64,000 nucleotides of DNA, taken from NCBI GenBank assembly GCA_949126835.1, contig OX421497.1, positions 15,477,815-15,541,814 of the forward strand, written 5' to 3'. Made by a program: the position numbers and the translations under genes. Shown here in pieces: positions 1 through 13,763 of the stretch (position 1 is the stretch's first letter; every line of letters starts with the position of its first letter). Source of the DNA: Anisus vortex (taxonomy: Eukaryota > Mollusca > Gastropoda > Planorbidae). The notes beneath the pieces were generated by a model, which saw nothing but the letters and a program-made list of their open reading frames with translations, made no database searches and was not told the origin of the DNA.

Positions 1-879
1 AGCAGATTTGTGGTTTTGGATTCTTTACTGGCACTACAACGTCTTGACTTGCAGATTTGTAGTTTTGGCTGCTCTACTGGCCGTATAACGACTTGACTAG
101 CAGATGTTTAGTTTGGGCTTCTCTACTGGCCGTACAACTACTTGACTTGTAATTTGTGGTCTGGCTTCTCTACTGGCCACACAACGACTTGACTAGCAGA
201 TTTGTGGTTTTGGATTCTCTACTGGCCCTACAACGTCTTGACTTGCAGATTTGTAGTTTTGGCTGCTCTTTTGGCCGTATAACGACTTGACTAGCAGATT
301 TGTGGTTTTGACTCCCCTACTAACCGTAATATGACTTGGCTAGCAGATTGGTGGTTTTGGTTTCTCTACTGGCAGTTCTACGACTTGACTAGCAGATTTG
401 TGGTTTTGACTTCTCTACTGACCGTACAACGACTTGAATAGCAGATTTGTGGTTTTGGCTTACGACTGGCCGTACAACGAATTGACAAGCAAATGTGTGG
501 TTTTGGTTTCTCGAATGGCCGTACAACGACTAGACTAGCAGATTTGTAGTTTTGACTTTTCTACTGGCCGTATAACGACTTGACTAGCATATGTTTGGTT
601 TTGGCTTTACTACTGGCCGTACAACGACTTGACTTGCAGATTTGTGGTTTTGGCTTCTCTACTAACCGTACAACGACTTGACTAGCAGATTTGTGGTTTT
701 TGCTTCTCTACTGGTCTAACAACGACTTGACTAGCAGATTTGTGGTCTTGGCTTTTCTACTGGCCGTACAACGACTTGACTAGCAGATTTGTGGTTTTGA
801 CTTCTCTACTGGTCGTACAACGACTTTACTAGCAGATTTGTGGTTTTGACTTCTCTACTGGCCGTACAACGACTTTACT

Positions 880-928
880 AGCCGATTTCTTGTTTTAGCT
901 TCCTTACTGCCCGTACAACGACTTGACT
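880..928 (+). repeat. Divergent monomer class (CCGATTTCTTG type)
   Basis: A recurrent, strongly diverged 49-bp monomer marked by ACTAGCCGATTTC, TTGTTTTAGCTTCC and TTACTGCCCGTAC. It keeps the length and the GTACAACGACTTG end of the consensus. Copies of this class recur at fixed HOR positions (for example near 1650, 2230, 3905, 4740 and 5320, and on through the array to 63.2 kb), so it is an old variant carried along by HOR duplication, not random noise. Confidence 0.85.
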
Positions 929-1124
929 AGCAGATTTGTGGTTTTGGCTTTAATACTGGCCGTACAACGACTTGACTAGCAAATTTGTAGTTTTGGCTTC
1001 TCCACTGGCCGTACAACGAATTGACTAGCAGGTTTGTGGTTTTGACTTTTCTACTGGCCGCACAACGACGTGACTAGCAGATGTTTAGTTTGAGCTTCTC
1101 TACTGGCCGTAAAAATACTTGACA

Positions 1125-1169
1125 TGCAGATTTGTGGTCTGGCTTCTCTACTGGCCACACGACTTGACT
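1125..1169 (+). repeat. Short 45-bp monomer class
   Basis: A shortened monomer carrying GTGGTCTGGCTTC in place of the longer GTGGTTTTGGCTTC, and CCACACGACTTG in place of CCGTACAACGACTTG. The next AGCAG start comes after 45 bp. The same variant recurs once per HOR (for example near 4155, 13005, 22880 and 26545). It explains why HOR lengths are not whole multiples of 49. Confidence 0.8.
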
Positions 1170-1837
1170 AGCAGATTTGTGGTTTTGGCTTCAATACTGG
1201 CCGTACAACTACTTGACTTGCAGATTTGTGGTCTGGCTTCTCTACTGGCCACACAACGACTTGACTTGCAGATTTGAGGTTTTGGCTTCTCTACTGGCCG
1301 TTCATTGACTTGACTAGCAGATTTGTGGTTTTGGCTTCTCCACTGGCCGTACAACGACTTGACTTGAAGATTTGTGGTTTTGGCTTTTCTATTTGCCGTA
1401 CAACGACATGACTAGCAGATTTTTGGTTTTGACTTTTCTACTGGCCGTAGAACGACTTAACTATCAGATGTTTGGTTTCGGCTTCTCTACTGGCCGTACA
1501 ACGACTTTACTAGCAGATTTGTGGTTTTGGCTTCTCTACTGGCCGTACATTGACTTGACTAGCAGATTTGTGGTTTTGGCTTCTCTACTGGCCGTACAAC
1601 GACATGACTAGCAGATTTGTGGTTTTGACTTTTCTACTGGTCGTACAACGACTTTACTAGCCGATTTCTTGTTTTAGCTTCCTTACTGCCCGTACAACGA
1701 CTTGACTAGCAGATTTGTGGTTTTGGCTTCACTACTGGCCGTACAACGACTTGACTAGCAGATTTGTGGTTTTGGCTTCTCCACTGGCCGTACAACGACT
1801 TGACTAGCAGATTTGTTGTTTTGGTTTCTCTACTGGT

Positions 1838-4800
1838 CGTACAACGACTTGACTAGCAGATTTGTGGTTTTGACTTCTCTACTGGCCGTACAACGATGTG
1901 ACTAGCAGATGTTGAGTTTGGGCTTCTCTACTGGCCGAACAACTACTTGTTTTGCAGATTTGTGGTCTGGCTTCTCTACTGGCAACACAACGACTTGACT
2001 AGCAGATTTGTGGTTTTGGATTCTTTACTGGCACTAAAACGTCTTGACTAACAGATTTGTAGTTTTGGCTGCTCTACTGGCCGTATAACGACTTGACTAG
2101 CAGATTTGTGGTTTTGGCTTCTCCACTGGCCGTACAACGACTTGACTAGCAGATTTGTTGTTTTGGTTTCTCTACTGGTCGTACAACGACTTGACTAGCA
2201 GATTTGTGGTTTTGACTTCTCTACTGGCCGTACAACGACTTTACTAGCCGATTTCTTGTTTTAGCTTCCTTACTGCCCGTACAACGACTTGACTAGCAGA
2301 TTTGTGGTTTTGGCTTCAATACTGGCCGTACAACGACTTGACTAGCAGATTTGTGGTTTTGGCTTCTCCACTTGCCGTACAACGAATTGACTAGCAGATT
2401 TGTGGTTTTGACTTTTCTACTGGCCGCACAACGACGTGACTAGCAGATGTTTAGTTTGAGCTTCTCTACTGGCCGTACAAATACTTGACATGCAGATTTG
2501 TGGTCTGGCTACTCTACTGGCCACACAACGACTTGACTTGCATATTTGAGGTTTTGGCTTCTCTACTGGTTGTACATTGACTTGACTAGCAGTTTTGTGG
2601 TTGTGGCTTTTTGACTGGCCGTACAACGACTTGACTAGCTGATTTGTGGTTTCGGCTTCTCCACTGGCCGTACAACGACTTGACTTGAAGATTTGTGGTT
2701 TTGGCTTTTCTATTTGCCGTACAACGACATGACTAGCAGATTTTTGGTTTTGACTTTTCTACTGGCCGTACAACGACTTAACTATCAGATGTTTGGTTTC
2801 GGCTTCTCTACTGGCCGTACAACGACTTGACTAGCAGATTTGTGGTTTTGGCTTCTCTACTGGCCGTACATTGACTTGACCAGCAGATTTATGGTTTTGG
2901 CTTCTCTACTGGCCCTACAACGTCTTGACTTGCAGATTTGTAGTTTTGGCTGCTCTACTGGCCGTATAACGACTTGACTAGCAGATTTGTGGTTTTGACT
3001 CCCCAACTAACCGTAATATGACTTGGCTAGCAGATTTGTGGTTTTGGCTTCTCTACTGGCCTTACAAAGACTTTACTAGCTGATTTCTGGTTTTAGGTTC
3101 CTTACTGCCCACATAACGACTTGACTAGCAGATTTCCTGTTTTAAATTATTAACTGGCGTACAACGACTTGACTAGCAGATTTGTTGTTTTGACCTCTCT
3201 ACTGGCCGTACAACGACTTGACTAGCAGATTTGTGGTCTTGGCTTCTCTACTGGACGTACAACGACTTGACTAGGAGATTTGTGGTTTTGGCTGCTCTTT
3301 TGGCCGTATAACGACTTGACTAGCAGATTTGTGGTTTTGACTCCCCTACTAACCGTAATATGACTTGGCTAGCAGATTGGTGGTTTTGGTTTCTCTACTG
3401 GCAGTTCTACGACTTGACTAGCAGATTAGTGGTTTTGACTTCTCTACTGACCGTACAACGACTTGAATAGCAGATTTGTGGTTTTGGCTTACGACTGGCC
3501 GTACAACGAATTGTCAAGCAAATGTGTGGTTTTGGTTTCTCGAATGGCCGTACAACGACTAGACTAGCAGATTTGTAGTTTTGACTTTTCTACTGGCCGT
3601 ATAACGACTTGACTAGCATATGTTTGGTTTTGGCTTTACTACTGGCCGTACAACGACTTGACTTGCAGATTTGTGGTTTTGGCTTCTCTACTAACCGTAC
3701 AACGACTTGACTAGCAGATTTGTGGTTTTTGCTTCTCTACTGGTCTAACAACGACTTGACTAGCAGATTTGTGGTCTTGGCTTTTCTACTGGCCGTACAA
3801 CGACTTGACTAGCAGATTTGTGGTTTTGACTTCTCTACTGGTCGTACAACGACTTTACTAGCAGATTTGTGGTTTTGACTTCTCTACTGGCCGTACAACG
3901 ACTTTACTAGCCGATTTCTTGTTTTAGATTCCTTACTGCCCGTACAACGACTTGACTAGCAGATTTGTGGTTTTGGCTTTAATACTGGCCGTACAACGAC
4001 TTGACTAGCAAATTTGTAGTTTTGGCTTCTCCACTGGCCGTACAACGAATTGACTAGCAGGTTTGTGGTTTTGACTTTTCTACTGGCCGCACAACGACGT
4101 GACTAGCAGATGTTTAGTTTGAGCTTCTCTACTGGCCGTAAAAATACTTGACATGCAGATTTGTGGTCTGGCTTCTCTACTGGCCACACGACTTGACTAG
4201 CAGATTTGTGGTTTTGGCTTCAATACTGGCCGTACAACTACTTGACTTGCAGATTTGTGGTCTGGCTTCTCTACTGGCCACACAACGACTTGACTTGCAG
4301 ATTTGAGGTTTTGGCTTCTCTACTGGCCGTTCATTGACTTGACTAGCAGTTTTGTGGTTTTGGCTTTTTGACTGGCCGTACAACGACTTGACTAGCAGAT
4401 TTGTGGTTTCGGCTTCTCCACTGGCCGTACAACGACTTGACTAGAAGATTTGTGGTTTTGGCTTTTCTACTTGCCGTACAACGACTTGACTAGCAGATTT
4501 TTGGTTTTGACTTTTCTACTGGCCGTAGAACGACTTAACTATCAGATGTTTGGTTTCGGCTTCTCTACTGGCCGTACAACGACTTGACTAGCAGATTTGT
4601 GGTTTTGGCTTCTCTACTGGCCGTACATTGACTTGACTAGCAGATTTGTGGTTTTGGCTTCTCTACTGGCCGTACAACGACTTGACTAGCAGATTTGTGG
4701 TTTTGACTTTTCTACTGGTCGTACAACGACTTTACTAGCCGATTTCTTGTTTTAGCTTCCTTACTGCCCGTACAACGACTTGACTAGCAGATTTGTGGTT

Positions 4801-4915
4801 TTGGCTTCACTACTAGCCGTACAACGACTTGACTAGCAGATTTGTGGTTTTGGCTTCTCCACTGGCCGTACAACGACTTGACTAGCAGATTTGTTGTTTT
4901 GGTTTCTCTACTGGT
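1838..4915 (+). repeat. HOR unit a, copy 1 (3078 bp)
   Basis: The marker CCGAACAACTACTTG occurs at 1937 within GGCCGAAC and again 3078 bp later at 5015. The unit shares its first ~1.4 kb with unit b. At about 3270 it jumps, at a private junction CTTGACTAGGAGATTTG, into the module with GGCTGCTCTTTTGG. It is repeated at 10686-13763, and by eye at least three substitutions separate the copies (near 3426, 3928 and 4117). Confidence 0.85.
4639..4687 (+). repeat. Reference satellite monomer (49 bp)
   Basis: This copy matches the commonest base at essentially every position I could judge. It is given as a reference for the array. It contains CTAG-adjacent AGCAGATTTG, a T/G-rich middle (GTGGTTTTGG), a pyrimidine-rich run (CTTCTCTACT) and GGCCGTACAACG with two CpG sites and a GTAC palindrome. 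The next copy starts exactly 49 bp later. Confidence 0.9.
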
Positions 4916-7800
4916 CGTACAACGACTTGACTAGCAGATTTGTGGTTTTGACTTCTCTACTGGCCGTACAACGATGTGACTAGCAGATGTTGAGTTTGGG
5001 CTTCTCTACTGGCCGAACAACTACTTGTTTTGCAGATTTGTGGTCTGGCTTCTCTACTGGCAACACAACGACTTGACTAGCAGATTTGTGGTTTTGGATT
5101 CTTTACTGGCACTACAACGTCTTGACTAACAGATTTGTAGTTTTGGCTGCTCTACTGGCCGTATAACGACTTGACTAGCAGATTTGTGGTTTTGGCTTCT
5201 CCACTGGCCGTACAACGACTTGACTAGCAGATTTGTTGTTTTGGTTTCTCTACTGGTCGTACAACGACTTGACTAGCAGATTTGTGGTTTTGACTTCTCT
5301 ACTGGCCGTACAACGACTTTACTAGCCGATTTCTTGTTTTAGCTTCCTTACTGCCCGTACAACGACTTGACTAGCAGATTTGTGGTTTTGGCTTCAATAC
5401 TGGCCGTACAACGACTTGACTAGCAGATTTGTGGTTTTGGCTTCTCCACTTGCCGTACAACGAATTGACTAGCAGATTTGTGGTTTTGACTTTTCTACTG
5501 GCCGCACAACGACGTGACTAGCAGATAATTAGTTTGAGCTTCTCTACTGGCCGTACAAATACTTGACATGCAGATTTGTGGTCTGGCTACTCTACTGGCC
5601 ACACAACGACTTGACTTGCATATTTGAGGTTTTGGCTTCTCTACTGGTTGTACATTGACTTGACTAGCAGTTTTGTGGTTGTGGCTTTTTGACTGGCCGT
5701 ACAACGACTTGACTAGCTGATTTGTGGTTTCGGCTTCTCCACTGGCCGTACAACGACTTGACTTGAAGATTTGTGGTTTTGGCTTTTCTATTTGCCGTAC
5801 AACGACATGACTAGCAGATTTTTGGTTTTGACTTTTCTACTGGCCGTACAACGACTTAACTATCAGATGTTTGGTTTCGGCTTCTCTACTGGCCGTACAA
5901 CGACTTGACTAGCAGATTTGTGGTTTTGGCTTCTCTACTGGCCGTACATTGACTTGACCAGCAGATTTATGGTTTTGGCTTCTCTACTGGCCCTACAACG
6001 TCTTGACTTGCAGATTTGTAGTTTTGGCTGCTCTACTGGCCGTATAACGACTTGACTAGCAGATTTGTGGTTTTGACTCCCCAACTAACCGTAATATGAC
6101 TTGGCTAGCAGATTTGTGGTTTTGGCTTCTCTACTGGCCTTACAAAGACTTTACTAGCTGATTTCTGGTTTTAGGTTCCTTACTGCCCACATAACGACTT
6201 GACTAGCAGATTTCCTGTTTTAAATTATTAACTGGCGTACAACGACTTGACTAGCAGATTTGTTGTTTTGACCTCTCTACTGGCCGTACAACGACTTGAC
6301 TAGCAGATTTGTGGTCTTGGCTTCTCTACTGGACGTACAACGACTAGACTAGCAGATTTGTGGTTTTGACTTTTCTACTGGCCGTATAACGACTTGACTA
6401 GCACATGTTTGGTTTTGGTTTTTCTACTGGCCGTACAACGACTTGACTAGCAGATTTGTGGTTTTGACTTCTCTACTGGTAGTACAACGACTTTACTAGC
6501 CGATTTCTTGTTTTAGCTTCCTTACTGCCCGTACAACGACTTTACTAACAGATTTGTGGTTTTGGCTTCACTACTGGCCGTACAACGACTTGACTAGCAG
6601 ATGTGTGGTTTTGGCTTCTCCACTGGCCGTACAACGACTTTACTAGCAGATTTGTGGTTTTGACTTTTCTACTGGCCGCACAACGATGTGACTAGCAGAT
6701 GTTGAGTTTGGGCTTCTCTACTGGCCGTACAACTACTTGGCTAGCAGATTTGTGGTTTTGGATTCTTTACTGGCACTACAACGTCTTGACTTGCAGATTT
6801 GTAGTTTTGGCTGCTCTACTGGCCGTATAACGACTTGACTAGCAGATGTTTAGTTTGGGCTTCTCTACTGGCCGTACAACTACTTGACTTGTAATTTGTG
6901 GTCTGGCTTCTCTACTGGCCACACAACGACTTGACTAGCAGATTTGTGGTTTTGGAATCTCTACTGGCCCTACAACGTCTTGACTTGCAGATTTGTAGTT
7001 TTGGCTGCTCTTTTGGCCGTATAACGACTTGACTAGCAGATTTGTGGTTTTGACTCCCCTACTAACCGTAATATGACTTGGCTAGCAGATGTGTGGTTTT
7101 GGTTTCTCTACTGGCAGTTCTACGACTTGACTAGCAGATTTGTGGTTTTGACTTCTCTACTGACCGTACAACGACTTGAATAGCAGATTTGTGGTTTTGG
7201 CTTACGACTGGCCGTACAACGAATTGACAAGCAGATGTGTGGTTTTGGTTTCTCGAATGGCCGTACATCGACTAGACTAGCAGATTTGTAGTTTTGACTT
7301 TTCTACTGGCCGTATAACGACTTGACTAGCATATGTTTGGTTTTGGCTTCACTACTGGCCGTACAACGACTTGACTAGCAGATTTGTGGTTTTGGCTTCT
7401 CTACTAACCGTACAACGACTTGACTAGCAGATTTGTGGTTTTTGCTTCTCTACTGGTCTAACAACGACTTGACTAGCAGATTTGTGGTCTTGGCTTTTCT
7501 ACTGGCCGTACAACGACTTGACTAGCAGATTTGTGGTTTTGACTTCTCTACTGGTCGTACAACGACTTTACTAGCAGATTTGTGGTTTTGACTTCTCTAC
7601 TGGCCGTACAACGACTTTACTAGCCAATTTCTTGTTTTAGCTTCCTTACTGCCCGTACAACGACTTGACTAGCAGATTTGTGGTTTTGGCTTCTCTACTA
7701 ACCGTACAACGACTTGACTAGCAGATTTGTGGTTTTTGCTTCTCTACTGGTCTAACAACGACTTGACTAGCAGATTTGTGGTCTTGGCTTTTCTACTGGC
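4916..7800 (+). repeat. HOR unit b, copy 1 (2885 bp)
   Basis: The GGCCGAACAACTACTTG marker falls at 5015 and 7900, and the TACTTGGCTAGCAG marker at 6731 and 9616, both exactly 2885 bp apart. About 59 monomers make up the unit. It differs from the next copy at only a few bases (for example ACTACAACG near 5111 versus ACTAAAACG near 7996). Confidence 0.88.
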
Positions 7801-10685
7801 CGTACAACGACTTGACTAGCAGATTTGTGGTTTTGACTTCTCTACTGGCCGTACAACGATGTGACTAGCAGATGTTGAGTTTGGGCTTCTCTACTGGCCG
7901 AACAACTACTTGTTTTGCAGATTTGTGGTCTGGCTTCTCTACTGGCAACACAACGACTTGACTAGCAGATTTGTGGTTTTGGATTCTTTACTGGCACTAA
8001 AACGTCTTGACTAACAGATTTGTAGTTTTGGCTGCTCTACTGGCCGTATAACGACTTGACTAGCAGATTTGTGGTTTTGGCTTCTCCACTGGCCGTACAA
8101 CGACTTGACTAGCAGATTTGTTGTTTTGGTTTCTCTACTGGTCGTACAACGACTTGACTAGCAGATTTGTGGTTTTGACTTCTCTACTGGCCGTACAACG
8201 ACTTTACTAGCCGATTTCTTGTTTTAGCTTCCTTACTGCCCGTACAACGACTTGACTAGCAGATTTGTGGTTTTGGCTTCAATACTGGCCGTACAACGAC
8301 TTGACTAGCAGATTTGTGGTTTTGGCTTCTCCACTTGCCGTACAACGAATTGACTAGCAGATTTGTGGTTTTGACTTTTCTACTGGCCGCACAACGACGT
8401 GACTAGCAGATAATTAGTTTGAGCTTCTCTACTGGCCGTACAAATACTTGACATGCAGATTTGTGGTCTGGCTACTCTACTGGCCACACAACGACTTGAC
8501 TTGCATATTTGAGGTTTTGGCTTCTCTACTGGTTGTACATTGACTTGACTAGCAGTTTTGTGGTTGTGGCTTTTTGACTGGCCGTACAACGACTTGACTA
8601 GCTGATTTGTGGTTTCGGCTTCTCCACTGGCCGTACAACGACTTGACTTGAAGATTTGTGGTTTTGGCTTTTCTATTTGCCGTACAACGACATGACTAGC
8701 AGATTTTTGGTTTTGACTTTTCTACTGGCCGTACAACGACTTAACTATCAGATGTTTGGTTTCGGCTTCTCTACTGGCCGTACAACGACTTGACTAGCAG
8801 ATTTGTGGTTTTGGCTTCTCTACTGGCCGTACATTGACTTGACCAGCAGATTTATGGTTTTGGCTTCTCTACTGGCCCTACAACGTCTTGACTTGCAGAT
8901 TTGTAGTTTTGGCTGCTCTACTGGCCGTATAACGACTTGACTAGCAGATTTGTGGTTTTGACTCCCCAACTAACCGTAATATGACTTGGCTAGCAGATTT
9001 GTGGTTTTGGCTTCTCTACTGGCCTTACAAAGACTTTACTAGCTGATTTCTGGTTTTAGGTTCCTTACTGCCCACATAACGACTTGACTAGCAGATTTCC
9101 TGTTTTAAATTATTAACTGGCGTACAACGACTTGACTAGCAGATTTGTTGTTTTGACCTCTCTACTGGCCGTACAACGACTTGACTAGCAGATTTGTGGT
9201 CTTGGCTTCTCTACTGGACGTACAACGACTAGACTAGCAGATTTGTGGTTTTGACTTTTCTACTGGCCGTATAACGACTTGACTAGCACATGTTTGGTTT
9301 TGGTTTTTCTACTGGCCGTACAACGACTTGACTAGCAGATTTGTGGTTTTGACTTCTCTACTGGTAGTACAACGACTTTACTAGCCGATTTCTTGTTTTA
9401 GCTTCCTTACTGCCCGTACAACGACTTTACTAACAGATTTGTGGTTTTGGCTTCACTACTGGCCGTACAACGACTTGACTAGCAGATGTGTGGTTTTGGC
9501 TTCTCCACTGGCCGTACAACGACTTTACTAGCAGATTTGTGGTTTTGACTTTTCTACTGGCCGCACAACGATGTGACTAGCAGATGTTGAGTTTGGGCTT
9601 CTCTACTGGCCGTACAACTACTTGGCTAGCAGATTTGTGGTTTTGGATTCTTTACTGGCACTACAACGTCTTGACTTGCAGATTTGTAGTTTTGGCTGCT
9701 CTACTGGCCGTATAACGACTTGACTAGCAGATGTTTAGTTTGGGCTTCTCTACTGGCCGTACAACTACTTGACTTGTAATTTGTGGTCTGGCTTCTCTAC
9801 TGGCCACACAACGACTTGACTAGCAGATTTGTGGTTTTGGAATCTCTACTGGCCCTACAACGTCTTGACTTGCAGATTTGTAGTTTTGGCTGCTCTTTTG
9901 GCCGTATAACGACTTGACTAGCAGATTTGTGGTTTTGACTCCCCTACTAACCGTAATATGACTTGGCTAGCAGATGTGTGGTTTTGGTTTCTCTACTGGC
10001 AGTTCTACGACTTGACTAGCAGATTTGTGGTTTTGACTTCTCTACTGACCGTACAACGACTTGAATAGCAGATTTGTGGTTTTGGCTTACGACTGGCCGT
10101 ACAACGAATTGACAAGCAGATGTGTGGTTTTGGTTTCTCGAATGGCCGTACAACGACTAGACTAGCAGATTTGTAGTTTTGACTTTTCTACTGGCCGTAT
10201 AACGACTTGACTAGCATATGTTTGGTTTTGGCTTCACTACTGGCCGTACAACGACTTGACTAGCAGATTTGTGGTTTTGGCTTCTCTACTAACCGTACAA
10301 CGACTTGACTAGCAGATTTGTGGTTTTTGCTTCTCTACTGGTCTAACAACGACTTGACTAGCATATTTGTGGTCTTGGCTTTTCTACTGGCCGTACAACG
10401 ACTTGACTAGCAGATTTGTGGTTTTGACTTCTCTACTGGTCGTACAACGACTTTACTAGCAGATTTGTGGTTTTGACTTCTCTACTGGCCGTACAACGAC
10501 TTTACTAGCCAATTTCTTGTTTTAGCTTCCTTACTGCCCGTACAACGACTTGACTAGCAGATTTGTGGTTTTGGCTTCTCTACTAACCGTACGACGACTT
10601 GACTAGCAGATTTGTGGTTTTTGCTTCTCTACTGGTCTAACAACGACTTGACTAGCAGATTTGTGGTCTTGGCTTTTCTACTGGC
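7801..10685 (+). repeat. HOR unit b, copy 2 (2885 bp)
   Basis: Near-identical tandem copy of the preceding unit. Private differences include GCATATTTG near 10363 and CCGTACGACG near 10590. The next GGCCGAAC marker is at 10785, again 2885 bp from the previous one. Confidence 0.88.
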
Positions 10686-13600
10686 CGTACAACGACTTGA
10701 CTAGCAGATTTGTGGTTTTGACTTCTCTACTGGCCGTACAACGATGTGACTAGCAGATGTTGAGTTTGGGCTTCTCTACTGGCCGAACAACTACTTGTTT
10801 TGCAGATTTGTGGTCTGGCTTCTCTACTGGCAACACAACGACTTGACTAGCAGATTTGTGGTTTTGGATTCTTTACTGGCACTAAAACGTCTTGACTAAC
10901 AGATTTGTAGTTTTGGCTGCTCTACTGGCCGTATAACGACTTGACTAGCAGATTTGTGGTTTTGGCTTCTCCACTGGCCGTACAACGACTTGACTAGCAG
11001 ATTTGTTGTTTTGGTTTCTCTACTGGTCGTACAACGACTTGACTAGCAGATTTGTGGTTTTGACTTCTCTACTGGCCGTACAACGACTTTACTAGCCGAT
11101 TTCTTGTTTTAGCTTCCTTACTGCCCGTACAACGACTTGACTAGCAGATTTGTGGTTTTGGCTTCAATACTGGCCGTACAACGACTTGACTAGCAGATTT
11201 GTGGTTTTGGCTTCTCCACTTGCCGTACAACGAATTGACTAGCAGATTTGTGGTTTTGACTTTTCTACTGGCCGCACAACGACGTGACTAGCAGATGTTT
11301 AGTTTGAGCTTCTCTACTGGCCGTACAAATACTTGACATGCAGATTTGTGGTCTGGCTACTCTACTGGCCACACAACGACTTGACTTGCATATTTGAGGT
11401 TTTGGCTTCTCTACTGGTTGTACATTGACTTGACTAGCAGTTTTGTGGTTGTGGCTTTTTGACTGGCCGTACAACGACTTGACTAGCTGATTTGTGGTTT
11501 CGGCTTCTCCACTGGCCGTACAACGACTTGACTTGAAGATTTGTGGTTTTGGCTTTTCTATTTGCCGTACAACGACATGACTAGCAGATTTTTGGTTTTG
11601 ACTTTTCTACTGGCCGTACAACGACTTAACTATCAGATGTTTGGTTTCGGCTTCTCTACTGGCCGTACAACGACTTGACTAGCAGATTTGTGGTTTTGGC
11701 TTCTCTACTGGCCGTACATTGACTTGACCAGCAGATTTATGGTTTTGGCTTCTCTACTGGCCCTACAACGTCTTGACTTGCAGATTTGTAGTTTTGGCTG
11801 CTCTACTGGCCGTATAACGACTTGACTAGCAGATTTGTGGTTTTGACTCCCCAACTAACCGTAATATGACTTGGCTAGCAGATTTGTGGTTTTGGCTTCT
11901 CTACTGGCCTTACAAAGACTTTACTAGCTGATTTCTGGTTTTAGGTTCCTTACTGCCCACATAACGACTTGACTAGCAGATTTCCTGTTTTAAATTATTA
12001 ACTGGCGTACAACGACTTGACTAGCAGATTTGTTGTTTTGACCTCTCTACTGGCCGTACAACGACTTGACTAGCAGATTTGTGGTCTTGGCTTCTCTACT
12101 GGACGTACAACGACTTGACTAGGAGATTTGTGGTTTTGGCTGCTCTTTTGGCCGTATAACGACTTGACTAGCAGATTTGTGGTTTTGACTCCCCTACTAA
12201 CCGTAATATGACTTGGCTAGCAGATTGGTGGTTTTGGTTTCTCTACTGGCAGTTCTACGACTTGACTAGCAGATTTGTGGTTTTGACTTCTCTACTGACC
12301 GTACAACGACTTGAATAGCAGATTTGTGGTTTTGGCTTACGACTGGCCGTACAACGAATTGTCAAGCAAATGTGTGGTTTTGGTTTCTCGAATGGCCGTA
12401 CAACGACTAGACTAGCAGATTTGTAGTTTTGACTTTTCTACTGGCCGTATAACGACTTGACTAGCATATGTTTGGTTTTGGCTTTACTACTGGCCGTACA
12501 ACGACTTGACTTGCAGATTTGTGGTTTTGGCTTCTCTACTAACCGTACAACGACTTGACTAGCAGATTTGTGGTTTTTGCTTCTCTACTGGTCTAACAAC
12601 GACTTGACTAGCAGATTTGTGGTCTTGGCTTTTCTACTGGCCGTACAACGACTTGACTAGCAGATTTGTGGTTTTGACTTCTCTACTGGTCGTACAACGA
12701 CTTTACTAGCAGATTTGTGGTTTTGACTTCTCTACTGGCCGTACAACGACTTTACTAGCCGATTTCTTGTTTTAGCTTCCTTACTGCCCGTACAACGACT
12801 TGACTAGCAGATTTGTGGTTTTGGCTTTAATACTGGCCGTACAACGACTTGACTAGCAAATTTGTAGTTTTGGCTTCTCCACTGGCCGTACAACGAATTG
12901 ACTAGCAGGTTTGTGGTTTTGACTTTTCTACTGGCCGCACAACGACGTGACTAGCAGATGTTTAGTTTTAGCTTCTCTACTGGCCGTAAAAATACTTGAC
13001 ATGCAGATTTGTGGTCTGGCTTCTCTACTGGCCACACGACTTGACTAGCAGATTTGTGGTTTTGGCTTCAATACTGGCCGTACAACTACTTGACTTGCAG
13101 ATTTGTGGTCTGGCTTCTCTACTGGCCACACAACGACTTGACTTGCAGATTTGAGGTTTTGGCTTCTCTACTGGCCGTTCATTGACTTGACTAGCAGTTT
13201 TGTGGTTTTGGCTTTTTGACTGGCCGTACAACGACTTGACTAGCAGATTTGTGGTTTCGGCTTCTCCACTGGCCGTACAACGACTTGACTAGAAGATTTG
13301 TGGTTTTGGCTTTTCTACTTGCCGTACAACGACTTGACTAGCAGATTTTTGGTTTTGACTTTTCTACTGGCCGTAGAACGACTTAACTATCAGATGTTTG
13401 GTTTCGGCTTCTCTACTGGCCGTACAACGACTTGACTAGCAGATTTGTGGTTTTGGCTTCTCTACTGGCCGTACATTGACTTGACTAGCAGATTTGTGGT
13501 TTTGGCTTCTCTACTGGCCGTACAACGACTTGACTAGCAGATTTGTGGTTTTGACTTTTCTACTGGTCGTACAACGACTTTACTAGCCGATTTCTTGTTT

Positions 13601-13763
13601 TAGCTTCCTTACTGCCCGTACAACGACTTGACTAGCAGATTTGTGGTTTTGGCTTCACTACTGGCCGTACAACGACTTGACTAGCAGATTTGTGGTTTTG
13701 GCTTCTCCACTGGCCGTACAACGACTTGACTAGCAGATTTGTTGTTTTGGTTTCTCTACTGGT
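10686..13763 (+). repeat. HOR unit a, copy 2 (3078 bp)
   Basis: Copy of 1838-4915 at an offset of 8848 bp, including the private CTTGACTAGGAGATTTG junction near 12118. A change to TTTAGTTTTAGCTTC near 12961 is private to this copy. Marker spacing is 10785 to 13863 (3078 bp). Confidence 0.87.

Larger units (their letters stand above)
1..1837 (+). repeat. Partial HOR at left edge
   Basis: The window opens inside a HOR. The first bases follow the order found after the TACTTGGCTAGCAG marker in the b units (compare 6742 onward). It also carries the monomer series seen at 3.6-4.9 kb, including the AAAAATACTTGACATGCAG variant near 1110. Its junction with the next unit is near 1838, where agreement with the sequence 8848 bp downstream begins. 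Confidence 0.7.

Noticed and set aside
1372..1611. Plus-strand open frame of 79 codons in satellite, and a similar one at 36104-36319
   Set aside because: Both are satellite sequence read through; the W/F/L-rich products reflect the T/G-rich monomer. They are not kept in homologous units.
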